A stretch of 11,225 bases of DNA from Euperipatoides rowelli (taxonomy: Eukaryota > Onychophora > Udeonychophora > Euonychophora > Peripatopsidae). The stretch lies in NCBI GenBank assembly GCA_003024985.2, contig PXIH01S0003946.1. One strand, written 5' to 3'. The notes beneath the pieces were generated by a model, which ran no database searches, was not told the DNA's origin, and worked only from the letters and a program-made list of their open reading frames with translations. Positions 1 to 8,919 of the stretch are shown here, piece by piece; position 1 is the stretch's first letter, and every line of letters starts with the position of its first letter. The position numbers and the translations under genes are program-made.

Positions 1-1000
1 ACCCCAAACATCTGGAATCTGACTTCCCTCCACATCAAATTTAAAATATAACGGTTCATACTACCTATGGTAGAAATTTCATACTTTTATCATAACGTGC
101 ATAATTGTTCTAGTTAACAGCTGTACTACAGTATGTCTTTCTTTAGCCAAATATTTTAATATGCTGGATTTTTATTTTTATAATTTGTAAATATTAAAAA
201 AAGTTGAATTAATAATGACAATGTGATTAAATTTTTAAAATATGTTCTTAACTCACTATAAATAAATGAGATTCTTTATACATGTAAATGAATTAAGAAA
301 TTATTAAGATTATCAAAGTCAGTATTACTATCACACTTAAAAATACTCAGCAATTTGTTTGAAATATTATGATTTGCATTATCTTCCTCTGTTATTGCAC
401 AAATATAAAATGAAAGAAATTAATTCATTTATTATATTTACTTAACTGAATCAAAACTTGTACTTATTTTAGAATAAAACTAATTAAGACAATGAAAAGT
501 TGTCAAAACTGGGAAAATAATTAAGCTTCTATACATTTCTGTTAATGTTGTGATAGTAGGAGAGAAATGAATTCATTTAATTAACATTGTTTAAACATTT
601 TTATGGGAATGTTTAGAATGAATAAATAAATGTTATGAATATTATATTTAAATTCATTTACTTCTCACATGAACAAATTATAGTTTAGAATTAAGAAAAT
701 AGCAAGATTTTATGATCGACTGAAATTGCCAAATAATTATTTATCCAGGTGGCGCTGCATTTCAAAACAATGTACTGAAAACGCAAGTTTAAAAATTATA
801 TCTTCATATAATTCATTTACCATGTGGTTTTCTATATTTATAAATAACAGCGAGATATCTTTCAATCTTGTCTGGCTCTTATTATGATTCTTCAAACATC
901 TGCTTTTATCTGTCTGGTCGGCAGATGTTATAAAACAGGTGAATGTTTTGCCTTAGAATGCATTTTCATTTAATCACATGAAAATTCATTGTTTTTTCAG
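1..1000. other. AT-rich non-coding 5' flank or first intron
   Basis: No frame stays open for long on either strand, and I recognise no gene, RNA or mobile element here. The sequence is mostly A/T with scattered short homopolymer runs. A TATA-like box (TATAAATA, 839-846) lies about 40 bases before a short open frame at 884-973. That frame encodes 29 residues with a hydrophobic start (MILQTSAFICLVG) and four Cys. It has a reasonable donor-like CAG|GTGAAT at 936, but neither it nor the weaker CTG|GTCGGC at 916 can be joined convincingly to the main exon. It is more likely chance than a first exon. Confidence 0.5.
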
Positions 1001-1069
1001 TTCCTTTATAAAAAAAAGATCCTTATTGGACACTTATATACAAAGAAAAGACACCTGACATTGCCTCAG
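1001..1069 (+). other. candidate small exon (unproven)
   Basis: A 69-base segment is flanked by a good acceptor (ATTGTTTTTTCAG ending at 1000) and a good donor (CAG|GTAAAG, GT at 1070). It is a whole number of codons and is open in the phase that would join cleanly to the main exon at 1362. It has no ATG and encodes a Lys-rich 23-residue stretch (begins FLYKKKILIG). If used, it could be a 5' UTR exon or a cassette exon lying before the signal peptide. The latter would place the hydrophobic segment internally, which fits poorly with secretion. In AT-rich sequence such acceptor/donor pairs also arise by chance, so confidence is low. Confidence 0.22.
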
Positions 1070-1344
1070 GTAAAGCTTTCAAAGAAATTTTAAACACCAT
1101 CCAAAAGGGTCCATTTACAATGGAGGATATTATAGGTTGACAAATACATCAAAATATAATATTTCTAAATAAAACTAACAATTCTGGTTGGATCTTTTCA
1201 CTTATTTAATGTGTTTTAAAACATTCTTAAGGTTTTAAATCATAATTTTTATTGATTTTCTTTTAGGAATATTTTTCATACAGAATTTAGCATTTAGATT
1301 ACAACGTAAAAACACAATGTCAGCATACAAATATAAATAATACA

Positions 1345-1361
1345 TGGATTTTTTTTTTCAG
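1345..1361 (+). other. splice acceptor at start of main coding exon
   Basis: Ten T residues directly precede CAG (1359-1361), and the coding sequence continues at 1362 with a Leu-rich stretch. This is a textbook polypyrimidine tract plus acceptor. The residues read from it in the long open frame (D-F-F-F-Q) are therefore probably intron, not protein. The exon would start in phase 0. Genes for insect secreted and cuticular proteins commonly have a tiny first coding exon (often only Met-Lys or a few residues) followed by an intron inside the signal peptide, which is the pattern seen here. A TATA-like box at 1332-1339 would place transcription start after the ATG at 1344, so it does not support that ATG. 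Confidence 0.7.
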
Positions 1362-2816
1362 TTGCTGTTGATAGCAGTTTTATCATTAACTTCATGTTGC
1401 CTAGCTGGGAATACAGGGTACAGAAAAGGAAATATGGCTATTCCACAAGCTGAGCCTGTACATGCAGCAACAGTTGAAGACTTTCATATTCCTGAATCAG
1501 GAGCATATACTTCAAAATTAGATTATGTTCCTTCATCATCCAAATTAAGCCTTGCTTCAAATGGTTACGCACCTCAGTTCCAATCAGCTATGCAAAAAAC
1601 AGTTCAAGCACCTTTATATAAAGATGAATATAAGCAACAAATGCCAACATATCAATCTAATAAAGATAGCTATGAATCACATCAGCCATCTCATTATATG
1701 ACAGACTTAGCACCACATCCTGTAACAGACTTTAATGCACATCCTGTAACTGATTTCAAAGCTCACCCTGCAGTATTTCATCCTGCTCAACAAACTAATT
1801 ATGCTTCTCAAAAATCTACATACCAGTCATCACCATACAAAAATAACTACCAGCAAACTTCTTCAATGCAACAGCCTTCCTATGGACAGAATTCTGGATT
1901 TAAACAAATAAATGGATATGGTCAAACATCACCATATACTCAAGGTTCACGCTATAGTCAAAACCCTAGATATGGTCAAGATTCTGGTTATGGCCAAGAT
2001 TCTAGATATAACCAGGATTCTAGAAGCAATCTAAATTCAGGCTATGGTCAAGATTCCAGATATAACCAGAATTCTAGAGGCAATCAAAATTATGGCTATG
2101 GCCAAGTTTCTGGATCTCCTAAGGATATTGGGAATAACCAAAATTCTGGGTATGCTCAGGATGCTGGTTATAACCAAGATTCTGAATATTCTCAGGATAC
2201 TGGCTATGACCAGGATTCTGGATATGGTCAGGAACCGGGGTATGGTCAAGATTCTGGTTATGGTCAAAATTCTGATTATGGTCAATCTATAAATGCTAGA
2301 ACAATTGGTGAAGGAGCCTATATTCCTGGTGCTGGGTTTATTGCTGGGTACCCTTTTGTTTACTTGACAGACAGCTATAATGGTCATTTACCTCCAGGTA
2401 TGAATGATGATTATACAACAGATAATTCCTATGATTCTAATTCCAATTCTGACCCTTATTCTTCCGACAATTCATATTCATCTAACACTTATTCTACTGA
2501 CAATTCTTATTCCCCTAATGCTTACTCATCAGATAATTTAGATTCTACGGATAATATTTATTCATCTGATAAGTCTTATTCAACAGATAATTTTAATGCT
2601 GGTTCTAGTCCATATGCCACATTTAACCCAAAAGCTTCTTCTAATCTAGATGCTTTTTCTGCACCATATGCTTCACAAGGTTATGCAGTTAGTAAGTACA
2701 ATCATCAAAACAGGTTTCCAATGCAAAAACAGACAGCATTTATTAGAACTGGATATAACAATGCTCCTACCTATTCAAATCAAAGACAGAGTTCAACGTA
2801 CAGAAATAGCTACTAA
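1362..2816 (+). CDS. Secreted Tyr-rich low-complexity repeat protein (main exon, start codon probably upstream)
   Basis: I do not recognise a named family. Residues are numbered from the ATG at 1344, giving 490 in all. Order: hydrophobic signal peptide (7-21, Leu/Ile/Val-rich, ending S-C-C-L-A, likely cut after A21); Pro/Tyr/Gln/Lys-rich spacer (22-124); three octads based on HPVTDFKA (125-148); Gln/Tyr/Ser spacer (149-179); about 22 in-register hexads Y-G/N-Q-D/N-S-G/R (180-315); Gly/Pro/aromatic linker containing IPGAGFIAGYPFVYL (327-341); Tyr/Ser/Asp/Asn repeats (357-417); and a basic Gln/Asn/Tyr tail to Y490. There are 53 Tyr, roughly 11% of the mature chain, and no Cys or Trp after the signal peptide. 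This suggests an extracellular structural material such as cuticle, eggshell, sheath or glue, possibly hardened through tyrosine cross-links; that role is inference. The stop is TAA at 2814-2816. Confidence that it is a real gene is high; the N-terminus is uncertain because 1344-1361 looks like a splice acceptor. Confidence 0.88.
   Translation: MLLIAVLSLTSCCLAGNTGYRKGNMAIPQAEPVHAATVEDFHIPESGAYTSKLDYVPSSSKLSLASNGYAPQFQSAMQKTVQAPLYKDEYKQQMPTYQSNKDSYESHQPSHYMTDLAPHPVTDFNAHPVTDFKAHPAVFHPAQQTNYASQKSTYQSSPYKNNYQQTSSMQQPSYGQNSGFKQINGYGQTSPYTQGSRYSQNPRYGQDSGYGQDSRYNQDSRSNLNSGYGQDSRYNQNSRGNQNYGYGQVSGSPKDIGNNQNSGYAQDAGYNQDSEYSQDTGYDQDSGYGQEPGYGQDSGYGQNSDYGQSINARTIGEGAYIPGAGFIAGYPFVYLTDSYNGHLPPGMNDDYTTDNSYDSNSNSDPYSSDNSYSSNTYSTDNSYSPNAYSSDNLDSTDNIYSSDKSYSTDNFNAGSSPYATFNPKASSNLDAFSAPYASQGYAVSKYNHQNRFPMQKQTAFIRTGYNNAPTYSNQRQSSTYRNSY
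1716..1787 (+). repeat. Three tandem octapeptide repeats (HPVTDFxA)
   Basis: Residues 125-148 read HPVTDFNA, HPVTDFKA, then a diverged HPAVFHPA. The 24-base units sit in tandem within the coding exon. The His/Pro/Asp/Phe composition differs from the later repeats, so this is a separate small module. Its function is unknown. Confidence 0.8.
1881..2288 (+). repeat. Coding hexapeptide array, 18-bp unit, about 22.7 copies
   Basis: From Y180 to S315 every sixth residue is in register with no insertion or deletion. The consensus is Y-[G/N/S]-Q-[D/N]-S-[G/R]. A few units have lost the Tyr (SNLNSG, GNQNYG, SPKDIG, NNQNSG) but keep the spacing. A higher-order unit of three hexads (18 residues, 54 bases) is clear at 1989-2042 and 2043-2096, which I count as identical at about 47 of 54 bases. 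This points to growth by unequal exchange of 54-base blocks. The array is polar and uncharged to mildly acidic, expected to be disordered, and similar in flavour to FUS-type Tyr/Gly/Gln/Ser domains. Confidence 0.93.
2412..2594 (+). repeat. Ser/Tyr/Asp/Asn-rich repeats, 11-12 residue unit
   Basis: Residues 372-417 form four units, YSSDNSYSSNT, YSTDNSYSPNA, YSSDNLDSTDNI and YSSDKSYSTDNF, preceded by a looser unit at 357-371. Unlike the hexads this block has almost no Gly or Gln and is more acidic and Ser-rich. The Ser-Asp context could suit extracellular phosphorylation or cation binding, but no clear kinase motif is claimed. Confidence 0.85.
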
Positions 2817-2824
2817 TTTAACAG

Positions 2825-2830
2825 GTAAAT
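2825..2830 (+). other. Splice donor in the 3' UTR
   Basis: The sequence TTTAACAG|GTAAAT begins 8 bases after the stop codon, and CAG|GTAAAT is a strong donor. It pairs naturally with the strong acceptor at 9771. A short transcript form is also possible, because AATAAA at 2828-2833, inside the donor context, could act as a poly(A) signal if the intron is not used. The two uses would be mutually exclusive. Confidence 0.6.
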
Positions 2831-3519
2831 AAAAATAATTGTTACATTTTTACATTTTAAGGATCTAATTTGAAATCGCTTGAATTTTAATTTAGACTTT
2901 TTTTTATAATTAGGAAGTAGTTAAAAATTATCAAAAAAATTTGTATTGTTTGTATAAAACATTTAGAAATAACCCTGTGGAAGTAAGGATAAAGAAATCC
3001 AGATATTATCTTTATAATTAAGTAGGTAAACATTCTAATTTAAAACATTTATCGATAAAAATAAAGAATATAATGAATTGGAAGGGTGTATCAAATTATT
3101 TGAGAAAAATAAGAACTGAAATTAAAATATGCACTAGTCATCTTTATAATAAAAAAATAAGAGGATTTTAACATTTAACATTCTGATATATCAAATTTTT
3201 AAATGTATACTAATGTTTATTATTTAATTTGATCTTCCTCAACAAACTCAGGCCTCGATTGAATAGGGATAAGACTTAAGATTATATATAGGACTCAAGA
3301 TTTCTATTAGCTAGAAAAAGATAAACTCAATAACATGAAAAATTAACTGGTGGAATAGTAGTATAAACAAGTTCTTTGGCATATACCTATAAGATCCTAT
3401 CGCCTCATAAATTAAACCTACATTGATCTATATTATTGTTTTATAACATTCTTTCTCAAAAAACAAAAGAGATTCAACACACTTCAGATTTATTTCTCAT
3501 TAGTTTATAGAGACATAAA

Positions 3520-4470
3520 ATGGAAGAGAGTGCAGGATTGTTGGCCAAGTTGAAAGGTTATATTTATAAGGATGATTGACTATCTAGTTGTGAAGATATA
3601 AATATGTTGGCAGATTCTGATAGTAAATTTAAACAATTTTCCTGTGTATAGAGTTGAAATGAATATTACTGAAGATGAGATTGTAAAATATTATTAAATA
3701 AATTTGAAAGAATTTTGTTTTATAGTTGAGGAATTGTTTCTATTTTTAGTTATCAAAAGATGCAAATGGCTTTTACAAAAATTATAGCAAAATTAGATTA
3801 ATTTCTATAGGACTATAGTTAATAGTTCATCCTTAGATAAGGTTCTTATCTACTAAATACTAACTTTCTAAAATTTGTGATGATTTATTCAGAAATTATA
3901 AGAATAAAATGCCAATAGCTGTAATAAATTGGATTTGGCAAATGAATAGGATACAGAAGATATTATCAAATTCATAAAATTGGATTCTCCTTTAAAAATA
4001 AAGTTGGATAATTAGTGTTGTTGGATTTAGATTTATCAAAGTAATTATGGGGGACATCATTTTAAAAAGTCAAATGGTTACAATACGTTCTCCACAGAGA
4101 TATGTAATTATTTTGCACGTTATAATGTTTACTGCATAAGTTAGAACATGATCTATAAGGTATACTGCAATATTATGACGATATAATTGCACCATTGATT
4201 CAACAACCCAATATATTCAGAAATCATTTAGCTGGATTTAAACTTTGTACAAGAAAGATGTTTACAATTAAAGCTAAGTATAATTTGGGAAAAAGCAATA
4301 GTATCACATTTTGGAAAAGGTAACAAATGTCATGATTATTTTGTTTTGGATAATGTCATTAAAATGATTGAAATTTATAAAGGTTTAGGTCAGGAATGGG
4401 AAATCTTTTGTCATTGAAGTACTCAGGTCACTTCATGGATTACTTATAAGGCTGCACACTAACATGTAGA
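3520..4470 (+). pseudogene. Decayed coding-like tract, family unknown
   Basis: Several stretches read like protein but switch frame and carry stops. An ATG at 3520 starts MEESAGLLAKLKGYIYKDD before a TGA. A 37-codon run is open at 4031-4141 (second frame of the window). A 54-codon run is open at 4159-4320 (first frame) and includes GILQYYDDIIAPLIQQ. A further run at 4322-4414 (second frame) includes IKMIEIYKGLGQEWEIF. Residue composition is protein-like (mixed charged, aromatic and aliphatic residues) rather than the Lys/Asn/Ile/Phe noise of the surrounding A/T. The order of fragments is consistent with one old gene broken by frameshifts and stops. A decayed transposase or an integrated viral or host gene copy are all possible. 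No start, promoter or family motif is firm. Confidence 0.35.
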
Positions 4471-5888
4471 GTAAATTTTGTCAAAATTATTAAGTGATAC
4501 CTAGCTAAATATAAATTAAAATCTTTTTAAGAACACACAAACAAGTGGACATTGTGTTAGTTTGTGCTTTTTTCATTCACAATATTAAATGAATTAATAG
4601 TTATTTCATTTATAAGGACATGTTGATCCCCTAAGGACAAATTTCAATTTTTTATAATATTCATTGAGGAATTAACGAAAAATTAAATATGGCAATTACT
4701 TAAATCCAAATGTCAATTGTTTTGTAGATATTAATTTTAAATTTGTTAAGATTGAAATATATAATTTATAAAATATAAATGACAAATTACAGTATGCCAC
4801 CTGAGCCTCTCAAAAGGTCACATGCGGCCTTTTGGAAAATATATGAAACGGTCGAAAAACACCTAAAAAAAAGTTACATGGGTCCTTAAACCATCACAGG
4901 ATTTAGGTATATTTATTGATATCAATCTTGATTTCTCAAAACATGTTTTATTTATTTCTATGAAAAGGAGAAATATGTTTGGGTTCATAAGAAATCCTAT
5001 CAAACATCTAGAAGTTGAAGTTTTTAAAACTATATACTTGACATATAATTAACTTTTGTTTGAATATTATGAGTCACAATATATTTTATATTTGAAGAAC
5101 AAATATAGAGAGAGATATTATTAAATATACAGTAGAATGGGTTTCTTTAAATTGCCATATTTAACCTGAAAGAATAAATTAAATATTGTGACTATATCAA
5201 AAGTTAATATATTTAGATTTGATTTTCATATTTAAAGAAATAACTTTAAAAGAAAATACTGAGTTTTTATTATTATTTATTTATTTATTTTGAATATAGG
5301 ATGAAAAAAATAAAGAATGCATAGATTTTCATTGAAAAATGTTTTAAATAGAATAGTCTGTAAAAGTAGATTTGTTAAGAAAATAAATATTTTGTTATGC
5401 ATATAGATTGCCAGAGAGGGTTTTAAAATTTAAAAATTGGATTTTTTTAAATTGAAATTGGGAATGTGTATTAAATCAAAGATAATCTTTATTTATTTAA
5501 ATGTCTATAAATTTGTGTTATATTGATTGTTGTATTTATTTCTTGTTTTTGTTTGTAGTGTGATATTATATACAATTGTTCAAATGTTTATATGTTGCTG
5601 TAATAAGATCTTTGTCTTTCCCAATTCTCCTAAATTATCTAATATAAATAAATATATAAATTATTACTACTAAATGGTTTATTTGCTAAAAACAAAACAT
5701 ATTTTATAATATCAAATTACTTAAAACATATTTTCCTTGACTTCTTTTATTTGGATAACAATTTAAGGGACAGGTCTGTTGACAAAAACCATAGGGTCTT
5801 ACGAATATATTGCTGATCTTGACATGACTTGTGCAGGAAAAATAAAGATGGTTGAAAGAAAAAGTTTATGTTAAATTGAGCCTAACTC
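4471..5888. other. Non-coding AT-rich intron sequence
   Basis: Both strands are full of stops and I see no gene. One less AT-rich patch at about 4793-4860 contains GGTCACATGCGGCC, which resembles the ACATGCGGCC word common near the ends of hAT-type elements. I could not find a partner end, so it may be a transposon scrap. A short TTTA microsatellite is at 5274-5291. The rest is unremarkable. Confidence 0.5.
5274..5291. repeat. (TTTA)n microsatellite
   Basis: About four tandem TTTA units within a T-rich patch, with slightly diverged ATT units just before. Confidence 0.7.
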
Positions 5889-6574
5889 ATGAACAAAACA
5901 AAACAAAAAAGAGTTTGTTTTATTAACAAAATTAATTTTTGTAATGTAGAGTTTGGAGACAAATTTTTGTACCCAGAGGGGAAAACATCAAGAATAATTC
6001 TAAGACAATTTCGCTTTTGCACAATTCACTTATGTGAAAGACTTTTATGAGATGATCAATTCACTGCAAAATTCATTATTTCCACCACAATCCTGCTGGC
6101 CTCACCAATGAGAGTAAATTTGTAAAATAGTTTATTTTCATTGGTTAAAATTAGTGAAAAAACTTGTTATCTTGTCCTCCATATGGAAGAATTATTCAGA
6201 AGTTATGTAAGCTTACTCATTTGAATATGTGGCTGCATTTCATAATAAAAGTGTTCCCTACATGCAATTACTGTTTCATGTCTGGTATGGCACTTACCAT
6301 GTCATAATCTGTATATTCTATCGAGGTGTGGCTGGTCGTGTCAGAGAAACCTTTGACACCAACTTCATTATGTTATTCTTATCCACATGATTCTGTTATT
6401 TTAAAGTCGTATTCCTTTGAAGTTTATCCGTTATCATTTAAAACAAAAAAGGAAAACTCAACAAGAGACATTGGATTGCCCACTGTCTGCAACTTTCTAA
6501 TATCGCAAATTTATAGAAGAGATTATTATTCCAATGACCTATTTACAAAAATATATAATTTGAATGTTAAATAA
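5889..6574 (+). pseudogene. Second coding-like tract with three overlapping frames, family unknown
   Basis: Here A/T is lower and frames stay open unusually well. An ATG frame at 5889-6050 gives 53 residues (contains EFGDKFLYPEGKTSRIIL) and reads on for 24 more codons after one TGA. A second frame from 6004 to 6387 has only three internal stops (6109, 6115, 6208) in 128 codons and ends with a 59-codon run holding a hydrophobic aromatic segment (VPYMQLLFHVWYGTYHVI). A third frame, ATG 6326 to TAA 6574, gives 82 residues and overlaps the second. They cannot all be real. The best reading is one decayed gene with a few frameshifts, or a small unannotated exon set. I do not recognise the family. 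Chance is not excluded. Confidence 0.3.
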
Positions 6575-6850
6575 ATATTATTGCTATATTTCATTATTAT
6601 GATTTAATGTCCATTTATCATAAACGTTAGATATTTGATTCACATTATAATTATTTATAAGGAACCAGTAATACCATAGTACAAGAGGTTTCACATTAGA
6701 TCATAGGTAGTACAGGGAATGCTATCACAGAAGCCTTAAGATAATATAGTGTCTTAACATTAGTGGGTGTTAGTAACTTATCATCAATGATAAGGTGATG
6801 AACTATTACACAATCGATACAATAAAAGTTTATTAATGTCAGATGTATTG

Positions 6851-6867
6851 CCCCCCCCCCCCCTCCC
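6851..6867. repeat. Poly-C run (C13 T C3)
   Basis: Thirteen consecutive C then T then CCC, in an otherwise A/T-rich context. The length is probably variable between copies and prone to sequencing error. The antisense strand gives a G run. Confidence 0.85.
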
Positions 6868-7638
6868 ATGAACTCTGATATAATTTAGAACCATTGCAAT
6901 GCATTATGATTTAATGCAACCAATGAAGGTTTATTTTATTTACTGATATTTTTGTTATCAAAAGATAACAATTTCCCTGAAACTAGTCTGCAATAATTTA
7001 GTTGAACTATGAACTGGGCTATAACAGATAAAATGGCTGCTGAAGTCTAACATTATCTGGTGAAATGTTTACACTGAATTATAAATCAGCCATAAAACTA
7101 TTTTAATTCATAATAAAAGCATTGTATTTCGTTTTGCATCTCACTGTTGAAGTAGTAATCATTTTTTGGCGACAAAAATTTATTTATGTCTTTAGTTTAT
7201 TCTTGACCTCAATTTAAAAATTGGACAAAGTATGCTGTTAAGTTTCAAAAATGTTTTTTATAAATCAGATTTTGGATGTATTTAAAATTTAATTGAAATT
7301 TCAAATTAACAAAAAATTATAATGTTAACGTTAAAAGTCTATTTGTAATCTTCCAAAAATACATTTAAATACCAGATGGAATTGCTACACAATCATCTCA
7401 AATTTGTTGCAATTTTGTCAAAACCAATATCATTGGTGACATTAGTAATGTATAGTAATCAGTCTATATATACATTATATATTTTTAATATAAAACTTTC
7501 CAAGTTTTATAAATTCATTTTGTATTAGAAAAATAAAAGGCAAATTATAGAATAAAATCAAACAATGTAAAACATTTTTGTTATATTTTTGTACATATAT
7601 ATTAAACATGAGTCATGTTTAATTAATTGATAAACACA

Positions 7639-7659
7639 ATAAATAAATAAATAAATAAC
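7639..7659. repeat. (AAAT)n microsatellite
   Basis: Five tandem AAAT-type units with no interruption. Confidence 0.8.
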
Positions 7660-8919
7660 AGTTCAGAATTTTACATGGTACACATGTACGTTTGTGACAC
7701 ACCAATGTATTGAGACATAGGCCTACTGGTTGAAATCACTGACCTAGTGAATTGAGATCAGGAAAAAAATAGAAATTTGTTTTCATAATCTAGTGGGTTT
7801 TTTTTAACATTTTATTTGATGATGCAGCTGGTTTAAAACTGTTTGATTCTATATTAGTCCTTTGAACTTATCTGCATGAAAATTTTAATTTGGTAAAGTA
7901 ATCTATGGATTAAAATTTGTCCTTGTCACTATAATATAAGAAAAAGTGTAAATTTCTTTGTTTTCGTTGTATAGTTACTGGTAAACAATAATTTTCCCAT
8001 TTGTTCAACTTTTTGTCAAAATGTTTGCCTTTGTATTTGTTTATTTTGTCTTTGTATATCAGTTCTTTGCTTCAATAATTTTGTTTGGGGGGAACAGACC
8101 ACTAAAAAAAAAAATCTGAATGTAGTCCCTACATTGAAAAATTAATAAATATCATTGTATTAAAGACATTTTTGTTTATTAATACACTAAAATATTTAAA
8201 AATTATTTCTTTAATAAATTTAAAATTACATCTAACTCAAGGCTACATAAAGTACTTATCAATCATAAGTTTTGATCAAAACTAGAAAAATAACAGACAA
8301 ATTATCTAATAAGATAACTGATTAAACAGGTCCAAATATTTAGTTCATGCTTTTAAATTTATATTTAAGTGAAAAGGCATGATGAAGGCCTTGTGTCAGA
8401 AATACAAGTATTGTTAATGACCTTGGGACACATTAAAGAAAACAGTTATTGGGGGGGACAGGTTGGTGATTTTAATAATAAGAGATTTGAAAATATATAT
8501 TAGTAAAACAAACACAATCTTAATTTATCTTGATTCAATTTAGTCAATATTTAAAAAAAAAAAATTTCCCTCTCACAGAGAGGAGATTTATTTTGTCATT
8601 GTATTATATTTAATACTTATTATTTTTACAATCTTTATTTCTTGTTCATACATTCAGGATCATCTTCATCTTTGGGAAATCCTGAGAGATTCAGTACTCA
8701 ATTAAAGTTTTCCACTTAATAATCTGAGAGAGAGAAAAAAACACCCTAGTCCCAGATTTCACATGAAAGAAAGGATACAGTATTTTGGGTCAGACCTTAG
8801 GTCGGCAAGCCTGTGATCACTGCTCCTACGTTTAGTGAATATTATTTCACAATTCTTTTGATACAATTAAATTTTCTAAGAATATATACATTCTACTATG
8901 TTGATATTAATTTAGCAAA

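Larger units (their letters stand above)
6575..8919. other. Non-coding AT-rich intron sequence with simple repeats
   Basis: No supported gene. It holds a poly-C run (6851-6867), an AAAT microsatellite (7639-7659), isolated G runs near 8086 and 8451, and an A run near 8104. A less AT-rich patch at 7675-7760 and another at 8730-8830 have no recognisable identity. Confidence 0.55.

Noticed and set aside
884-973. 29-residue Cys-containing open frame after a TATA-like box, considered as exon 1 of the main gene
   Set aside because: The better donor at 936 is out of phase with the main exon and the in-phase donor at 916 (GTCGGC) is weak. It is too short to support alone.
1061-1140. ATG-containing segment ending at a GT near 1136, considered as a first coding exon
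   Set aside because: It ends in phase 1, which does not match the phase-0 start of the exon at 1362, and the donor GTTGAC is weak.
2044-2292. 82-residue plus-strand frame inside the array
   Set aside because: It is an out-of-frame reading of the same 18-bp repeat (periodic Met/Val/Ile/Lys), with no independent start context.
2037-2387. 116-residue open frame on the minus strand across the hexad array
   Set aside because: It is the antisense shadow of the 18-bp repeats. Its Ile/Arg/Leu/Thr periodic sequence simply mirrors the Tyr/Gln/Asp/Ser codons.
2397-2403. Donor-like CAG|GTATGA inside the main exon
   Set aside because: Using it would cut the protein before the second repeat block and shift frame into the distal exon. 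The continuous open frame argues for exon sequence here.
2650-2832. 60-residue plus-strand frame overlapping the end of the main exon
   Set aside because: It overlaps the supported coding frame, has no signal of its own and its composition is unremarkable.
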